From Alloprevotella sp. (GTDB taxonomy: Bacteria > Bacteroidota > Bacteroidia > Bacteroidales > Bacteroidaceae): a stretch of 64,000 bases of DNA. The notes under the pieces were generated by a model, which was not told the origin of the DNA, searched no databases, and saw only the letters and a list, made by a program, of their open reading frames with translations. Both the position numbers and the translations under genes were made by a program. The stretch lies in contig JAFUXE010000006.1 in the NCBI GenBank assembly GCA_017477205.1, positions 62,001-126,000 on the forward strand. The letters run 5' to 3'. This document shows, in pieces, positions 11,005-18,702 of the stretch; position 1 is the stretch's first letter; each line of letters starts with the position of its first letter.

Positions 11005-11328
11005 ATGACGGCAGCAAGAAAAAAACGGGTCATGCAAGAGATTGGAAGGACGGCAAGAAGCGTCGCCCCCATGGTAAAGCGCGTCTTGCTGTTTGGGTCT
11101 CAGGCACGTGGAGATGCACGTGAGGATTCTGACTGGGATGTTCTGGTGCTGTTAGACAAGGACCGCATAAGGTTGGAGGACATTGACAATGTGTCATATC
11201 CTTTGCGCGAACTTGGTTGGGAACTCGGTGAAGACATCAACACAGTCCTTTATACCGTAGATGACTGGGCCAAGAACTCATTCACTCCTTTTCATAAAAA
11301 CGTAGAAGCAGAAGCCATTGCATTATGA
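11005..11328 (+). CDS. MNT-type minimal nucleotidyltransferase (antitoxin half of HEPN/MNT pair)
   Basis: 107 aa from the ATG at 11005; an in-frame extension to 10864 exists but would start upstream of the promoter. Nucleotidyltransferase hallmark GSX10DXD is complete: G31-S32, then D43 and D45 in SDWDVLV, with the conserved QARG after the serine. MNT proteins of this size pair with HEPN toxins and in studied cases inactivate them, for instance by AMP transfer. The stop overlaps the HEPN start by 4 bp, giving tight translational coupling. The toxin-antitoxin role is from family knowledge. Confidence 0.88.
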   Translation: MTAARKKRVMQEIGRTARSVAPMVKRVLLFGSQARGDAREDSDWDVLVLLDKDRIRLEDIDNVSYPLRELGWELGEDINTVLYTVDDWAKNSFTPFHKNVEAEAIAL

Positions 11329-11741
11329 GTCTAAATCAAGAAGAAAGAAGCGCAGTCGTTATCTATCGACTTGAAAAAGCAGAGAGAGCGCTAATGCACG
11401 CAAAGGCCAATATCCCTTTGCAGACTTGGGAGGTCATTGCCAACCGAATCTATTATGCAGCATATTATGCTGTCTCTGCATTACTGATTGCCAATGGGCA
11501 TCCCGCGGTCAAAGGGCACGATACTGTTGTTCGTATGTTTGGACTGCATTTCGTTAAAACCGGGAAGTTCAGCCCTGAACAGGGAAAGCTATATAACAAG
11601 CTATATACCCTTCGTCTCACCGGTGACTACAACGACCACTACAACCTTGACGAAGAAGATGTCATGCCGCTTGTTTTCCCTGCCGAAGAACTCATCACAA
11701 AGGTATCCGATATGGCGAAACAGGCATTGGAGAATCAATAA
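11325..11741 (+). CDS. HEPN domain protein (toxin half of HEPN/MNT pair)
   Basis: 138 aa, all-helical by composition, UPF0332-like HEPN. Conserved features: RIYYAAYYAVSALL helix (41-54), KGHDTVVRMFGLHFVKTGK (63-81) and the LRLTGDYND segment (96-104). An R-X4-H arrangement occurs at R70-H75, but the Tyr of the RX4HXY motif of well-studied HepT toxins is V77 here, so RNase activity cannot be assumed. ATGA overlap with the MNT gene supports a two-gene module. AT-richer than the flanking housekeeping genes. It could also be an inactive or regulatory HEPN. Confidence 0.85.
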   Translation: MSLNQEERSAVVIYRLEKAERALMHAKANIPLQTWEVIANRIYYAAYYAVSALLIANGHPAVKGHDTVVRMFGLHFVKTGKFSPEQGKLYNKLYTLRLTGDYNDHYNLDEEDVMPLVFPAEELITKVSDMAKQALENQ

Positions 11742-11843
11742 TTCACAATATGATTTACCCTGCTCGGAGGGATGCATAATATGTTGCCTGCGGCAACTGT
11801 ATTAGGTACGGCGTTGGGCGTATCATGGTGATAATTCTATTGC

Positions 11844-11883
11844 GTAGCGAAACGGCTGTTTCCGGAAACAACCGTTTCGCTAC
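11844..11883. repeat. 40-bp near-perfect palindrome
   Basis: Two 20-bp arms meet without a loop: GTAGCGAAACGG at 11844-11855 mirrors CCGTTTCGCTAC at 11872-11883, and TGTTTCC/GGAAACA forms the centre. The only mismatch is position 11856 against 11871. No T-run follows, so it is a poor terminator; it may be a binding site or the end of a lost element. It lies between the HEPN gene and the ATPase remnant. Confidence 0.75.
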
Positions 11884-11903
11884 AATAAATTCAAAACACT
11901 GAT

Positions 11904-12032
11904 ATGCAGTTATTTGACAGAGAAAAAGAAACACAAAAACTCCGAGAAATTCAAATACGCTCAAGAAGTGTCTCGCAATTTACGGTTGTAACGGGACGGC
12001 GCAGAATCGGCAAGACATCCCTCATGCTCTAA
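11904..12032 (+). pseudogene. N-terminal remnant of a P-loop ATPase
   Basis: A 42-codon frame starts MQLFDREKETQKL and ends GRRRIGKTSLML then stop. This is the start of the archaeal-type ATPase family (ATP-binding proteins with REKE near the N terminus and a GRRRIGKTSL Walker A), whose intact members have several hundred residues. It stops directly after the Walker A loop; the sequence after the stop (12033-12099) has no recognisable continuation. It lies just upstream of a second, intact ATPase of a related class, suggesting replacement of one by the other. Confidence 0.7.
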
Positions 12033-12099
12033 AATTCCCGAGGGAGTTTTTCCTGCATGGGTACAGAGCTTTGACTTTTCAAGCTGCAAAAGTTCCGAG

Positions 12100-12174
12100 A
12101 ATGTGATTTTACGCCTCAAAATACACCTAAAAATGTGATTTTTTACGTATATTTGCTGCCGAAAATGTGATTTT
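12100..12174. repeat. Three direct repeats with exact 32-bp spacing, operator-like
   Basis: The 11-mer AATGTGATTTT occurs at 12100-12110, 12132-12142 and 12164-12174, each start exactly 32 bp after the last, about three helical turns. The -7 box TATATTTG (12148-12155) lies between the second and third copies, and the third copy ends 5 nt before the ATG. Equal phasing around a promoter is what a repressor or a multimeric autoregulator would need. Confidence 0.85.
12148..12155 (+). promoter_or_regulatory. -7 box for the ATPase/DUF4143 gene
   Basis: TATATTTG matches TAnnTTTG. It ends 24 nt before the ATG at 12180. No TTTG is present at the expected -33 place, where part of the second AATGTGATTTT repeat lies nearby. 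Confidence 0.6.
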
Positions 12175-12179
12175 GCGTT

Positions 12180-13517
12180 ATGGAACTACTTAAAAGAAAG
12201 ATAGATAACTACCTGTTGGACTGGAAAAAGAATCCTAAGAGGAAACCGCTCATCGTAAAAGGAGCACGCCAGATTGGCAAGACGGAGTCCATTAGGGCAT
12301 TTGGTAGGGATAACTATGAGTCGGTCATAGAAATCAACTTTGTGCTCCAAAAGAAGTTCAGAGGCATCTTTGAGGATGGCTATGAAGTAGAGGCCATCAT
12401 CAAGAATATATCACTATTGGAGCCTTCTTGGAAACTTATCCCAAACAGAACGCTGCTATTTTTCGACGAGTTGCAGAAATGTCCCGATTGTGCCACGTCG
12501 CTCAAATCATTTTGCCTGGACGGACGTTTTGATGTCATCTGCTCTGGCTCGTTGATGGGCATTTACTACGAGGAAATTGAGAGCAATGCCGTTGGCTTCA
12601 AGGAAGATTTTGAGATGCACTCTATGGACTTCGAGGAATTTCTGTGGGCCAAAGGCTATCGTGCAGAACAGATAGAAGAGCTTTATCACCACATGACGCA
12701 ACTACAACCGTTCTCTCAATTGGAGCTTGAAACGTTGACCAATATCTTTCGCGACTACATGAGCCTTGGCGGCATGCCCGAAGTCGTAAAGATGTATATT
12801 GATAATGGTCACTTTGGCGGCACATTGAAGTTGCAGCGTCAACTGCTGAAGGACTACGAGGAGGATATCACAAAATATGCTCGCCAAACAGACAAAGCGA
12901 AGATACAGGCCGTGTACAGCCATATCTCCACCTTCCTTGCCAAGGAGAACAAGAAATACCAGATTACAAAAATTGCCAAGGGTGCCAGGAACAGGGAATA
13001 TATTGGTGCCGTGGAATGGCTGAAGGAGGCGGGTGTCATCAATGTTTGCTACCAGCTGAACCATGCCGAGTTGCCCCTGAAAGGAAACTATGATGCCGAC
13101 TTTTACAAAATATACTATCATGACACAGGCCTGCTTATCGCATCGCTGGACGAAGAAGCACAAGAGGATTTGCGGGCCAACAAGAACTTTGGCACATACA
13201 AGGGTGCCATCTATGAAAATGTCATTGGCGAAATGCTGCGCAAATCAGGCTATGAGCAGCTGTACTTTTACAAACAGAGTAATCCGGCTCTGGAGATGGA
13301 TTTCTTTGTTCGCGATGCAGATTCCCTGGTGCCAGTGGAGGTCAAGGCCAAGGATGGAGCCACAGCCTCTCTCAACAACTTGATCAAATGGAATTCCTAT
13401 CCCGATGTAAAATATGGCATCAAGTTCGGCTATAAGAACATTGGTTGGAACGGGCATTTCTACACATTCCCCTATTTCCTTGCCTTCCTCCTGAAACGTT
13501 TCCTCAAAGAGAAATAA
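12180..13517 (+). CDS. AAA_14/DUF4143 ATPase with C-terminal nuclease-like domain
   Basis: 445 aa. AAA domain with Walker A GARQIGKT (28-35), Walker B LLFFDE (92-97) and sensor SGSL (122-125), then a DUF4143 region (about 200-420) ending in a PD-(D/E)XK-like pattern: a conserved Glu in YENVIGEML, Asp in LEMDFFV and VEVKA. These proteins are common in Bacteroidetes as lone accessory genes; function is not established, and links to defence or mobile elements have been suggested. It is preceded by three phased direct repeats. No partner gene follows; 13518-13621 carries only an inverted T/A-run pair (13550-13561 with 13616-13627). Confidence 0.9.
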   Translation: MELLKRKIDNYLLDWKKNPKRKPLIVKGARQIGKTESIRAFGRDNYESVIEINFVLQKKFRGIFEDGYEVEAIIKNISLLEPSWKLIPNRTLLFFDELQKCPDCATSLKSFCLDGRFDVICSGSLMGIYYEEIESNAVGFKEDFEMHSMDFEEFLWAKGYRAEQIEELYHHMTQLQPFSQLELETLTNIFRDYMSLGGMPEVVKMYIDNGHFGGTLKLQRQLLKDYEEDITKYARQTDKAKIQAVYSHISTFLAKENKKYQITKIAKGARNREYIGAVEWLKEAGVINVCYQLNHAELPLKGNYDADFYKIYYHDTGLLIASLDEEAQEDLRANKNFGTYKGAIYENVIGEMLRKSGYEQLYFYKQSNPALEMDFFVRDADSLVPVEVKAKDGATASLNNLIKWNSYPDVKYGIKFGYKNIGWNGHFYTFPYFLAFLLKRFLKEK

Positions 13518-13621
13518 AAAGCATCGCCTCCGCAATGCAGGACACGTAGTTTTTTGTGTGTTTACTCCTCAAAAATCTCAAAAAGGTGCGAAGGGACGAA
13601 GAAAAGGTTTGATTTACACAC

Positions 13622-13647
13622 AAAAAAAGGCTGCCGAGGGCAGCCTT
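13622..13647 (-). terminator. Terminator of kbl
   Basis: On the minus strand AAGGCTGCC and GGCAGCCTT form a 9-bp stem with a 3-nt loop, followed by seven T. It lies about 75 bp after the kbl stop and is correctly oriented for it. Confidence 0.85.
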
Positions 13648-13722
13648 CCAGTTAAACATGATTTCGTTAGGCGATGAGCCTAAAGTGCGGAAACGGTGTC
13701 CGCACTATGCGTGTCGGAATGC

Positions 13723-14910
13723 TTATTTCAGCACACCGAGTTCCTTGCCTACCTTAATGAAGGCGGCGATGCACTTGTCAAGCTGCTCGCGCGTATGGCC
13801 TGCGGAGAGCTGAACGCGAATGCGTGCCTGTCCCTTCGGTACAACGGGATAGTAGAAGCCCGTGACGTAGATGCCTTCTTCCTGCAAGGCGGCAGCATAG
13901 CGCTGGGAGAGCGGAGCGTCGTAGAGCATGACAGCGCAGATGGCGCTCTGCGTGGGCTTGATGTCGAAGCCGGCAGCCATCATCTTGTCACGGAAGTACT
14001 CCACATTCTCCACGAGGCGGTCGTGAAGCTCGTTGCTCTCCTTGAGAATCTTGAACGTTTCGAGGGCTGCACCGACGATGGCGGGCGCCACGCTGTTGGA
14101 AAAGAGGTAGGGACGGCTGCGCTGGCGCAGGAGGTCGATGATTTCCTTCTTACCCGTCGTGAATCCGCCCATAGCACCGCCAAAGGCCTTGCCGAGGGTA
14201 CCCGTGTAGATGTCCACGCGGTCATAGGTGTTGAAGAATTCGCTCACGCCGTGTCCCGTCTTGCCGACAACGCCTGCGGAGTGGCTTTCGTCCACCATGA
14301 CGAGGGCATCGTACTTCTCTGCGAGGTCGCAGATCTTGTCCATCGGAGCCACGTTGCCGTCCATCGAGAACACGCCGTCCGTGCAGATGATGCGGAAGCG
14401 CTGTGCCTGAGCCTCCTGGAGGCAGCGTTCGAGGTCGGCCATGTCGGCATTGTTATAGCGGTAGCGCACGGCCTTGCAAAGGCGCACGCCGTCAATGATG
14501 CTGGCATGGTTCAGGGCATCACTGATGATGGCGTCATCCTTCGTCAACAGCGGCTCGAAGAGACCGCCGTTGGCATCGAAGCAAGCGGCATAGAGGATGG
14601 TGTCCTCGGTGTGGAAGTAGTCGCTGATGGCGGCTTCAAGTTCTTTGTGGACGTCCTGCGTTCCGCAGATGAAGCGTACGCTGGACATGCCGTAGCCGCG
14701 GCGGTCCATCATATCCTTGGCAGCCTGGATGAGGCGCGGATGGTTGGAGAGGCCGAGGTAGTTGTTGGCACAGAAGTTCAGCACTTCCTTTCCTGCCACC
14801 TGGATGGCAGCCTGCTGCTGTCCTTCGATGAAACGCTCCTGCTTGTAGAGGCCGGCGTCCTTGATGTCCTGCAGTTCCTGCTGCAGGTGCTGTTGGAATT
14901 TTCCGTACAT
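13723..14910 (-). CDS. kbl: Glycine C-acetyltransferase (2-amino-3-ketobutyrate CoA ligase)
   Basis: 395 aa, the usual length. A PLP enzyme of the alpha-oxoamine synthase family: substrate loop NNYLGLSNHP (49-58), PLP phenol contact DESHSAG (207-213) and Schiff-base lysine K241 in TGTLGKAFGGA. It splits 2-amino-3-ketobutyrate with CoA into glycine and acetyl-CoA in the cytoplasm, the second step of threonine breakdown. The enzyme for the first step is encoded at 16966-17925 on the other strand, separated by two genes for secreted proteins. Confidence 0.97.
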   Translation of the reverse strand: MYGKFQQHLQQELQDIKDAGLYKQERFIEGQQQAAIQVAGKEVLNFCANNYLGLSNHPRLIQAAKDMMDRRGYGMSSVRFICGTQDVHKELEAAISDYFHTEDTILYAACFDANGGLFEPLLTKDDAIISDALNHASIIDGVRLCKAVRYRYNNADMADLERCLQEAQAQRFRIICTDGVFSMDGNVAPMDKICDLAEKYDALVMVDESHSAGVVGKTGHGVSEFFNTYDRVDIYTGTLGKAFGGAMGGFTTGKKEIIDLLRQRSRPYLFSNSVAPAIVGAALETFKILKESNELHDRLVENVEYFRDKMMAAGFDIKPTQSAICAVMLYDAPLSQRYAAALQEEGIYVTGFYYPVVPKGQARIRVQLSAGHTREQLDKCIAAFIKVGKELGVLK

Positions 14911-15002
14911 AGTTCGGTAGAGTTTTTATGAGGATTTTAAAGTAAGTGTGGCAAAAGAACAACTTTTTTCCGATATAATCAAACGTATTTTTTGTTTCTT
15001 GT

Positions 15003-15010
15003 TATTTTTG
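15003..15010 (+). promoter_or_regulatory. -7 box for the 15015 lipoprotein gene, leaderless
   Basis: TATTTTTG matches TAnnTTTG and ends 4 nt before the GTG at 15015, so the transcript would start at or beside the start codon. No good -33 box. The divergent kbl gene starts at 14910. Confidence 0.45.
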
Positions 15011-15014
15011 CAGC

Positions 15015-15506
15015 GTGAAACTGAAGAAATTCATAACAACGCTGTGCATTTCCACCCTTGCACTCCTCTGCTTCGCGGCCTGTGCCTCGGGGCGGAAGGT
15101 GGTTGCGGGCGGCGACGGACCGGAAGATTCCCCCTGTGAGCCCCGCACGCTCCTGCTCGTGGGAAAGGTGTATCGCGACAGCGCTTCGCAACTACCGCGT
15201 TTCACCATAAGCCGCCTGTGGACAGAGGCGGGCGACATGGGAGAGCTCTTCACGACGGACGAAGCGGAGGACGACCTGACGTTCTGTCTGGTGAGCGGCA
15301 CGGACACCTCCACCTGCCGCATTGCCAACCCCCTCCGTATCCATCTGGAAACAGCCGGTGCAAACGGCACATGGGAACGCAGCACACTGGAACAGGACAG
15401 CGGCAGCGTCTTCGTGCGGCTGCCTTTCGCAGGGCACGAGGAGAACTGCGAACTAAGCGTACGGCTATTCGGAAAAACATTCCACAAACAAATCATAGAA
15501 CTTTAA
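15015..15506 (+). CDS. Small lipoprotein of unknown function
   Basis: 163 aa from a GTG start; no nearby ATG would keep the signal peptide. N-terminal lipoprotein signal (MKLKKF, hydrophobic core, lipobox FAAC near residue 23), followed by a predicted beta-rich soluble domain. I do not recognise the family. It lies 14 bp before the M64 peptidase gene and is probably co-transcribed, so a role in the export or folding of the peptidase or in the same surface process is possible but unproven. Confidence 0.7.
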   Translation: MKLKKFITTLCISTLALLCFAACASGRKVVAGGDGPEDSPCEPRTLLLVGKVYRDSASQLPRFTISRLWTEAGDMGELFTTDEAEDDLTFCLVSGTDTSTCRIANPLRIHLETAGANGTWERSTLEQDSGSVFVRLPFAGHEENCELSVRLFGKTFHKQIIEL

Positions 15507-15520
15507 ACACAAAAAGAACC

Positions 15521-16894
15521 ATGAAAAAGCACCTATTCCCCCTCCTCCTGCTGGCTGCATGCCTCACGACAGGCCTTCAGGCACAGACGAACAAGTTCCG
15601 CGTAGATACGCTCATCAGCAACGGCCCCGCAAACAAGCTTATCGACCTGGTTTTCCTGGCCGAGGGCTACACGGAATCGGAACTCCCCAAGTTTCTTGAC
15701 GACGCCAAGGTGTCGATGGAAGGCTTTTTCCGTCAGGAGCCTTTCACGCGCTACCGCGAATACTTCAACGTGATTGCCATCAGCAGCATCTCGAACGAGA
15801 CGGGTGCCGGCCGCACACCCGATGAGCCCATTGACAACATCTTCGGCACATGTTTCGGCACGAACGGCTCCGACCGCCTGCTCTGGCCTACGAAGTCCGA
15901 TGTCGTAGCCGCCGTCCTGAGTGCGAACTATCCCGCCTACGACGTGGCCGCCCTCATTGTAAACTCCAGTACGTATGGAGGTGCGGGCGGCAACATCCTC
16001 ACCTTCTCCACACATTTTGAGTCCTGCGAGCTTTTCTACCATGAATTTGGGCACACTTTCGCCTCGCTGGCCGATGAATACTGGCCCGGCTCTGGCTCCG
16101 AAAAGGCCAACATGACAGCCGAGAGCGACCCCGACAAGGTGAAATGGAAGAACTGGGTGGGCACGGACGGCGTCGGTGTGTATCCATACGAAGGCGGCCC
16201 CGAGGCTGCCAAATGGTACCGCCCGCATCAGGGCTGCCGCATGCGCGTGCTGGGCGTGGACTACTGCGACGTCTGCCGCGAAACCATCGTGGAACGCATC
16301 CACTCCAAGGTGAACTGCATCTTCGACTTCACGCCCGCACGTAACAAGACCCTGAATTTCAACGATGAACCGATGGACTTCAGCATTGAGCTGCTGAACC
16401 CCGAGCCCAACACGCTGAAGATAGAATGGTTGCTGGACGGCGAGGTCTATGACAAGGACAAGACCACATGCCAGCTGGACGCTGCAACGCTGGCCTCCCT
16501 GGACGACAAGCAGCACACGTTCGTGGCGTCCGTGGAAGACACGACGGCCTTCGTCCGCGTGGACGACCATGCCGCACGCCACGCACGCACCATCAAATGG
16601 AACATCAAGCGCGACCCCAAGTCGGGCATTGAGGTGAGAGCCTCCGAGGCCTCCTACACGCTCTCCTCCACGTTCTTCACGACAAACCTCACCGTCACGT
16701 CCCGTGAGGCGCAGCGCGAGGGCATGAGCGTACAACTCGTGGACCTGAGCGGACGTCCCGTACTGACGCAGGCCTGGGGCAACGCTCCGCAATGCCTGCT
16801 GCAGACCTCCGGACTCCCTGCCGCCGCCTACGTGCTGCGTGTGGTGACACCGCAGGGCGCAACGGCCTACGCCACAAAAGTCGTCAAGCGGTAG
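15521..16894 (+). CDS. Secreted M64 (IgA-type) metallopeptidase with T9SS C-terminal domain
   Basis: 457 aa from the ATG at 15521, chosen because it begins a signal peptide (1-22, ending LQAQ); the frame stays open upstream to 15218 but overlaps the lipoprotein. Zinc site HEFGH (H174, E175, H178) and the family motif ADEYW (184-188) mark peptidase family M64, whose founding member cleaves IgA. The middle is an Ig-like region (about 290-385). The last 70 residues (VQLVDLSGRPV, then LPAAAYVLRVVTPQG and KVVKR) match a T9SS type A sorting domain, so the enzyme is probably exported to the cell surface. Confidence 0.92.
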   Translation: MKKHLFPLLLLAACLTTGLQAQTNKFRVDTLISNGPANKLIDLVFLAEGYTESELPKFLDDAKVSMEGFFRQEPFTRYREYFNVIAISSISNETGAGRTPDEPIDNIFGTCFGTNGSDRLLWPTKSDVVAAVLSANYPAYDVAALIVNSSTYGGAGGNILTFSTHFESCELFYHEFGHTFASLADEYWPGSGSEKANMTAESDPDKVKWKNWVGTDGVGVYPYEGGPEAAKWYRPHQGCRMRVLGVDYCDVCRETIVERIHSKVNCIFDFTPARNKTLNFNDEPMDFSIELLNPEPNTLKIEWLLDGEVYDKDKTTCQLDAATLASLDDKQHTFVASVEDTTAFVRVDDHAARHARTIKWNIKRDPKSGIEVRASEASYTLSSTFFTTNLTVTSREAQREGMSVQLVDLSGRPVLTQAWGNAPQCLLQTSGLPAAAYVLRVVTPQGATAYATKVVKR

Positions 16895-16965
16895 TCCGTC
16901 CGAGGAAAGTCACGAGCAAATCTGTGTAGAAACGAACATAACACCTTTATATAAACAAAAAAGTA

Positions 16966-17925
16966 ATGAAGAATATCCTCGTTATCGGAGCTACGGGTCA
17001 GATTGGCTCTGAACTCACCATGAAGCTTCGCAGCATTTATGGTTGGAAAAATGTCGTTGCCGGCTACATCGTCGGTGCAGAACCCAAGGGCGAACTGCTG
17101 GAAACGGGACCGGCTGAGATCTGCGACGTGACGGACGGCGAAGCCATCGAGCGCATTGTCACGAAGTACAACATCGACGCCATCTACAACCTCGCCGCAC
17201 TGCTCTCCGTCGTGGCGGAACACAAGCCCCTGTTGGCCTGGCACATCGGCATTGACGGCCTGATAAAAGTCCTCGAGGTGGCACGCCAGCACAATTGCAT
17301 GGTATTTACACCGAGCAGCATCGGCAGCTTCGGTCCCGAATCGCCTGCCGACGGCACGCCGCAGGACACCATCCAACGCCCCCGCACCATCTACGGCGTT
17401 TCCAAAGTGACCACGGAGCTCCTCTCCGACTACTACCACCGCAAGTACGGCACGGACACGCGCTCGGTGCGCTTCCCGGGCCTCATCTCCTACAAGACGC
17501 CTCCCGGAGGCGGCACGACGGACTACGCCTGCGACATCTACTACAGCGCCGTACGCGGCGAGAAGTTCATCTGTCCCATCGCTGCAGGCACCTACATGGA
17601 CATGATGTACATGCCGGACGCCCTGAACGGCGCTATCCAGCTGATGGAAGTGGACCACAGCCGCCTGAAACACTACAACGGCTTCAACATTGCCTCGATG
17701 AGCTTCGAGCCGACGCAGATTTTCGAGGCCATCCGCAAGTACAAGCCCGAGTTCCAGATGGAGTTCGACGTGGATCCGCTCAAGCAGGCCAATGCCGACA
17801 GCTGGCCCAACAGCATTGACGACACCTGTGCCCGTGAGGAATGGGGCTGGAAGCCGACCTTCGACCTGGATTCCATGACGAAGGACATGCTGCGCCGCCT
17901 CACCGACCGCCTGTCCGGGAACTAA
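16966..17925 (+). CDS. L-threonine 3-dehydrogenase, NAD-dependent epimerase-like (SDR) type
   Basis: 319 aa. Extended SDR fold with NAD loop GATGQIG (8-14) and catalytic Y143-XXX-K147 in YGVSK; the TPSSIGSFGP segment (115-124) and PGLISYKTPPGGGTTDYA are typical of the short-chain type threonine dehydrogenases found in Bacteroidetes, which are unrelated to zinc-dependent Tdh. It oxidises threonine to 2-amino-3-ketobutyrate, the substrate of Kbl encoded at 13723-14910. A strong terminator follows. No clear promoter was seen in the 71 bp upstream. Confidence 0.93.
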   Translation: MKNILVIGATGQIGSELTMKLRSIYGWKNVVAGYIVGAEPKGELLETGPAEICDVTDGEAIERIVTKYNIDAIYNLAALLSVVAEHKPLLAWHIGIDGLIKVLEVARQHNCMVFTPSSIGSFGPESPADGTPQDTIQRPRTIYGVSKVTTELLSDYYHRKYGTDTRSVRFPGLISYKTPPGGGTTDYACDIYYSAVRGEKFICPIAAGTYMDMMYMPDALNGAIQLMEVDHSRLKHYNGFNIASMSFEPTQIFEAIRKYKPEFQMEFDVDPLKQANADSWPNSIDDTCAREEWGWKPTFDLDSMTKDMLRRLTDRLSGN

Positions 17926-17977
17926 TCGCCCCACCCTGCTTCGTTACATCCCGGAAGCCGCTGCGCTTCCGCCGCAT

Positions 17978-18008
17978 ACCGCCCAAGACCCACGCCTTGG
18001 GCGGTTTT
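17978..18008 (+). terminator. Terminator after threonine dehydrogenase
   Basis: Perfect 10-bp stem ACCGCCCAAG/CTTGGGCGGT with an 8-nt loop, then TTTC. A smaller hairpin (GGAAGC/GCTTCC, 17953-17970) lies just before it. Confidence 0.85.
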
Positions 18009-18178
18009 CGTGTGGGCAAAAGCCGCGCCATCACCCCTCCCAAAGCACCGGAAGAAACGTACAGCGCCCCACTTTTCCTAAAACTTGAGAGAGAAAAGTT
18101 TTTATTATTGATTATCAATCATATAAGAAATACCGAAGAAATTATTTTCAAGGAGACGGAAAAATAATTGCAAAGAAA

Positions 18179-18211
18179 GTGGGGAAATGTGGGGAATTAT
18201 TCATACTTTTG
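18179..18211 (+). promoter_or_regulatory. dcw promoter with two MraZ boxes
   Basis: GTGGGG occurs at 18179-18184 and 18189-18194, spaced exactly 10 bp, matching known MraZ binding repeats (GTGGG-type boxes in 10-bp steps). They lie directly upstream of the -7 box TACTTTTG at 18204-18211, covering the -33 region, so MraZ bound there would block the promoter. The rest of the 329-bp gap (17926-18254) holds the threonine dehydrogenase terminator and AT-rich sequence. Confidence 0.75.
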
Positions 18212-18254
18212 CCCTCACATCAAATTGGGCAAATAGCCTTTGTCAAATCATTTC

Positions 18255-18692
18255 ATGCAATTCACAGGCAAGACAGAAGCAAGGATGGACGCAAAGGGAA
18301 GGCTCTTCTTCCCCGCTGACTACCGCCGTCAGTTCGACGACGGGGAGCTGCGTTTCGTCCTGAAGCGCGATGCCTACCAGCCCTGCCTCGTCATCTATCC
18401 CTACGCGGCGTGGGAGGAGGAAGTGGGCGAGCTTCGCGCGCGGCTGAACCGCTGGAATCCGCAGGAGGCGATGGTGTTCCGCCAATTCATGTCGGACGTA
18501 GAGGTATTCTCCCTTGACGCAGCGGGACGCTTCATCGTGCCGAAGCGCTTCATGCCCCTTTTTGGCGACGAGCGCAAGGTTGCCTTCCTCGGCCTCTCCG
18601 ACCGCATAGAGGTATGGCCCGCCACGACGGCCTCCGCATTCATGTCGCAGGAAGACTTCAGCCGTTCGCTGGAGGAACTCATGTCAAAATAA
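18255..18692 (+). CDS. mraZ: Transcriptional regulator MraZ
   Basis: 145 aa from the ATG at 18255; an in-frame TTG at 18240 would add five residues, but family members begin at the M-F-G pattern seen here (MQFTGK). Two AbrB-like halves, each with the DxxGR motif: DAKGR (12-16) and DAAGR (88-92). MraZ binds GTGGG-type repeats upstream of its own operon and represses the division and cell-wall cluster; such boxes are present 60-75 bp upstream. First gene of the dcw cluster. Confidence 0.95.
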   Translation: MQFTGKTEARMDAKGRLFFPADYRRQFDDGELRFVLKRDAYQPCLVIYPYAAWEEEVGELRARLNRWNPQEAMVFRQFMSDVEVFSLDAAGRFIVPKRFMPLFGDERKVAFLGLSDRIEVWPATTASAFMSQEDFSRSLEELMSK

Positions 18693-18702
18693 CACACACG
18701 CC

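Noticed and set aside
12100..12174. CRISPR-like or recombination repeats
   Set aside because: Only three 11-bp copies, and the 21-bp intervals include a promoter box; an operator explains them better.
15218..15520. Longer N terminus for the M64 peptidase
   Set aside because: The upstream part overlaps the lipoprotein gene in another frame, and a perfect signal peptide starts at 15521.
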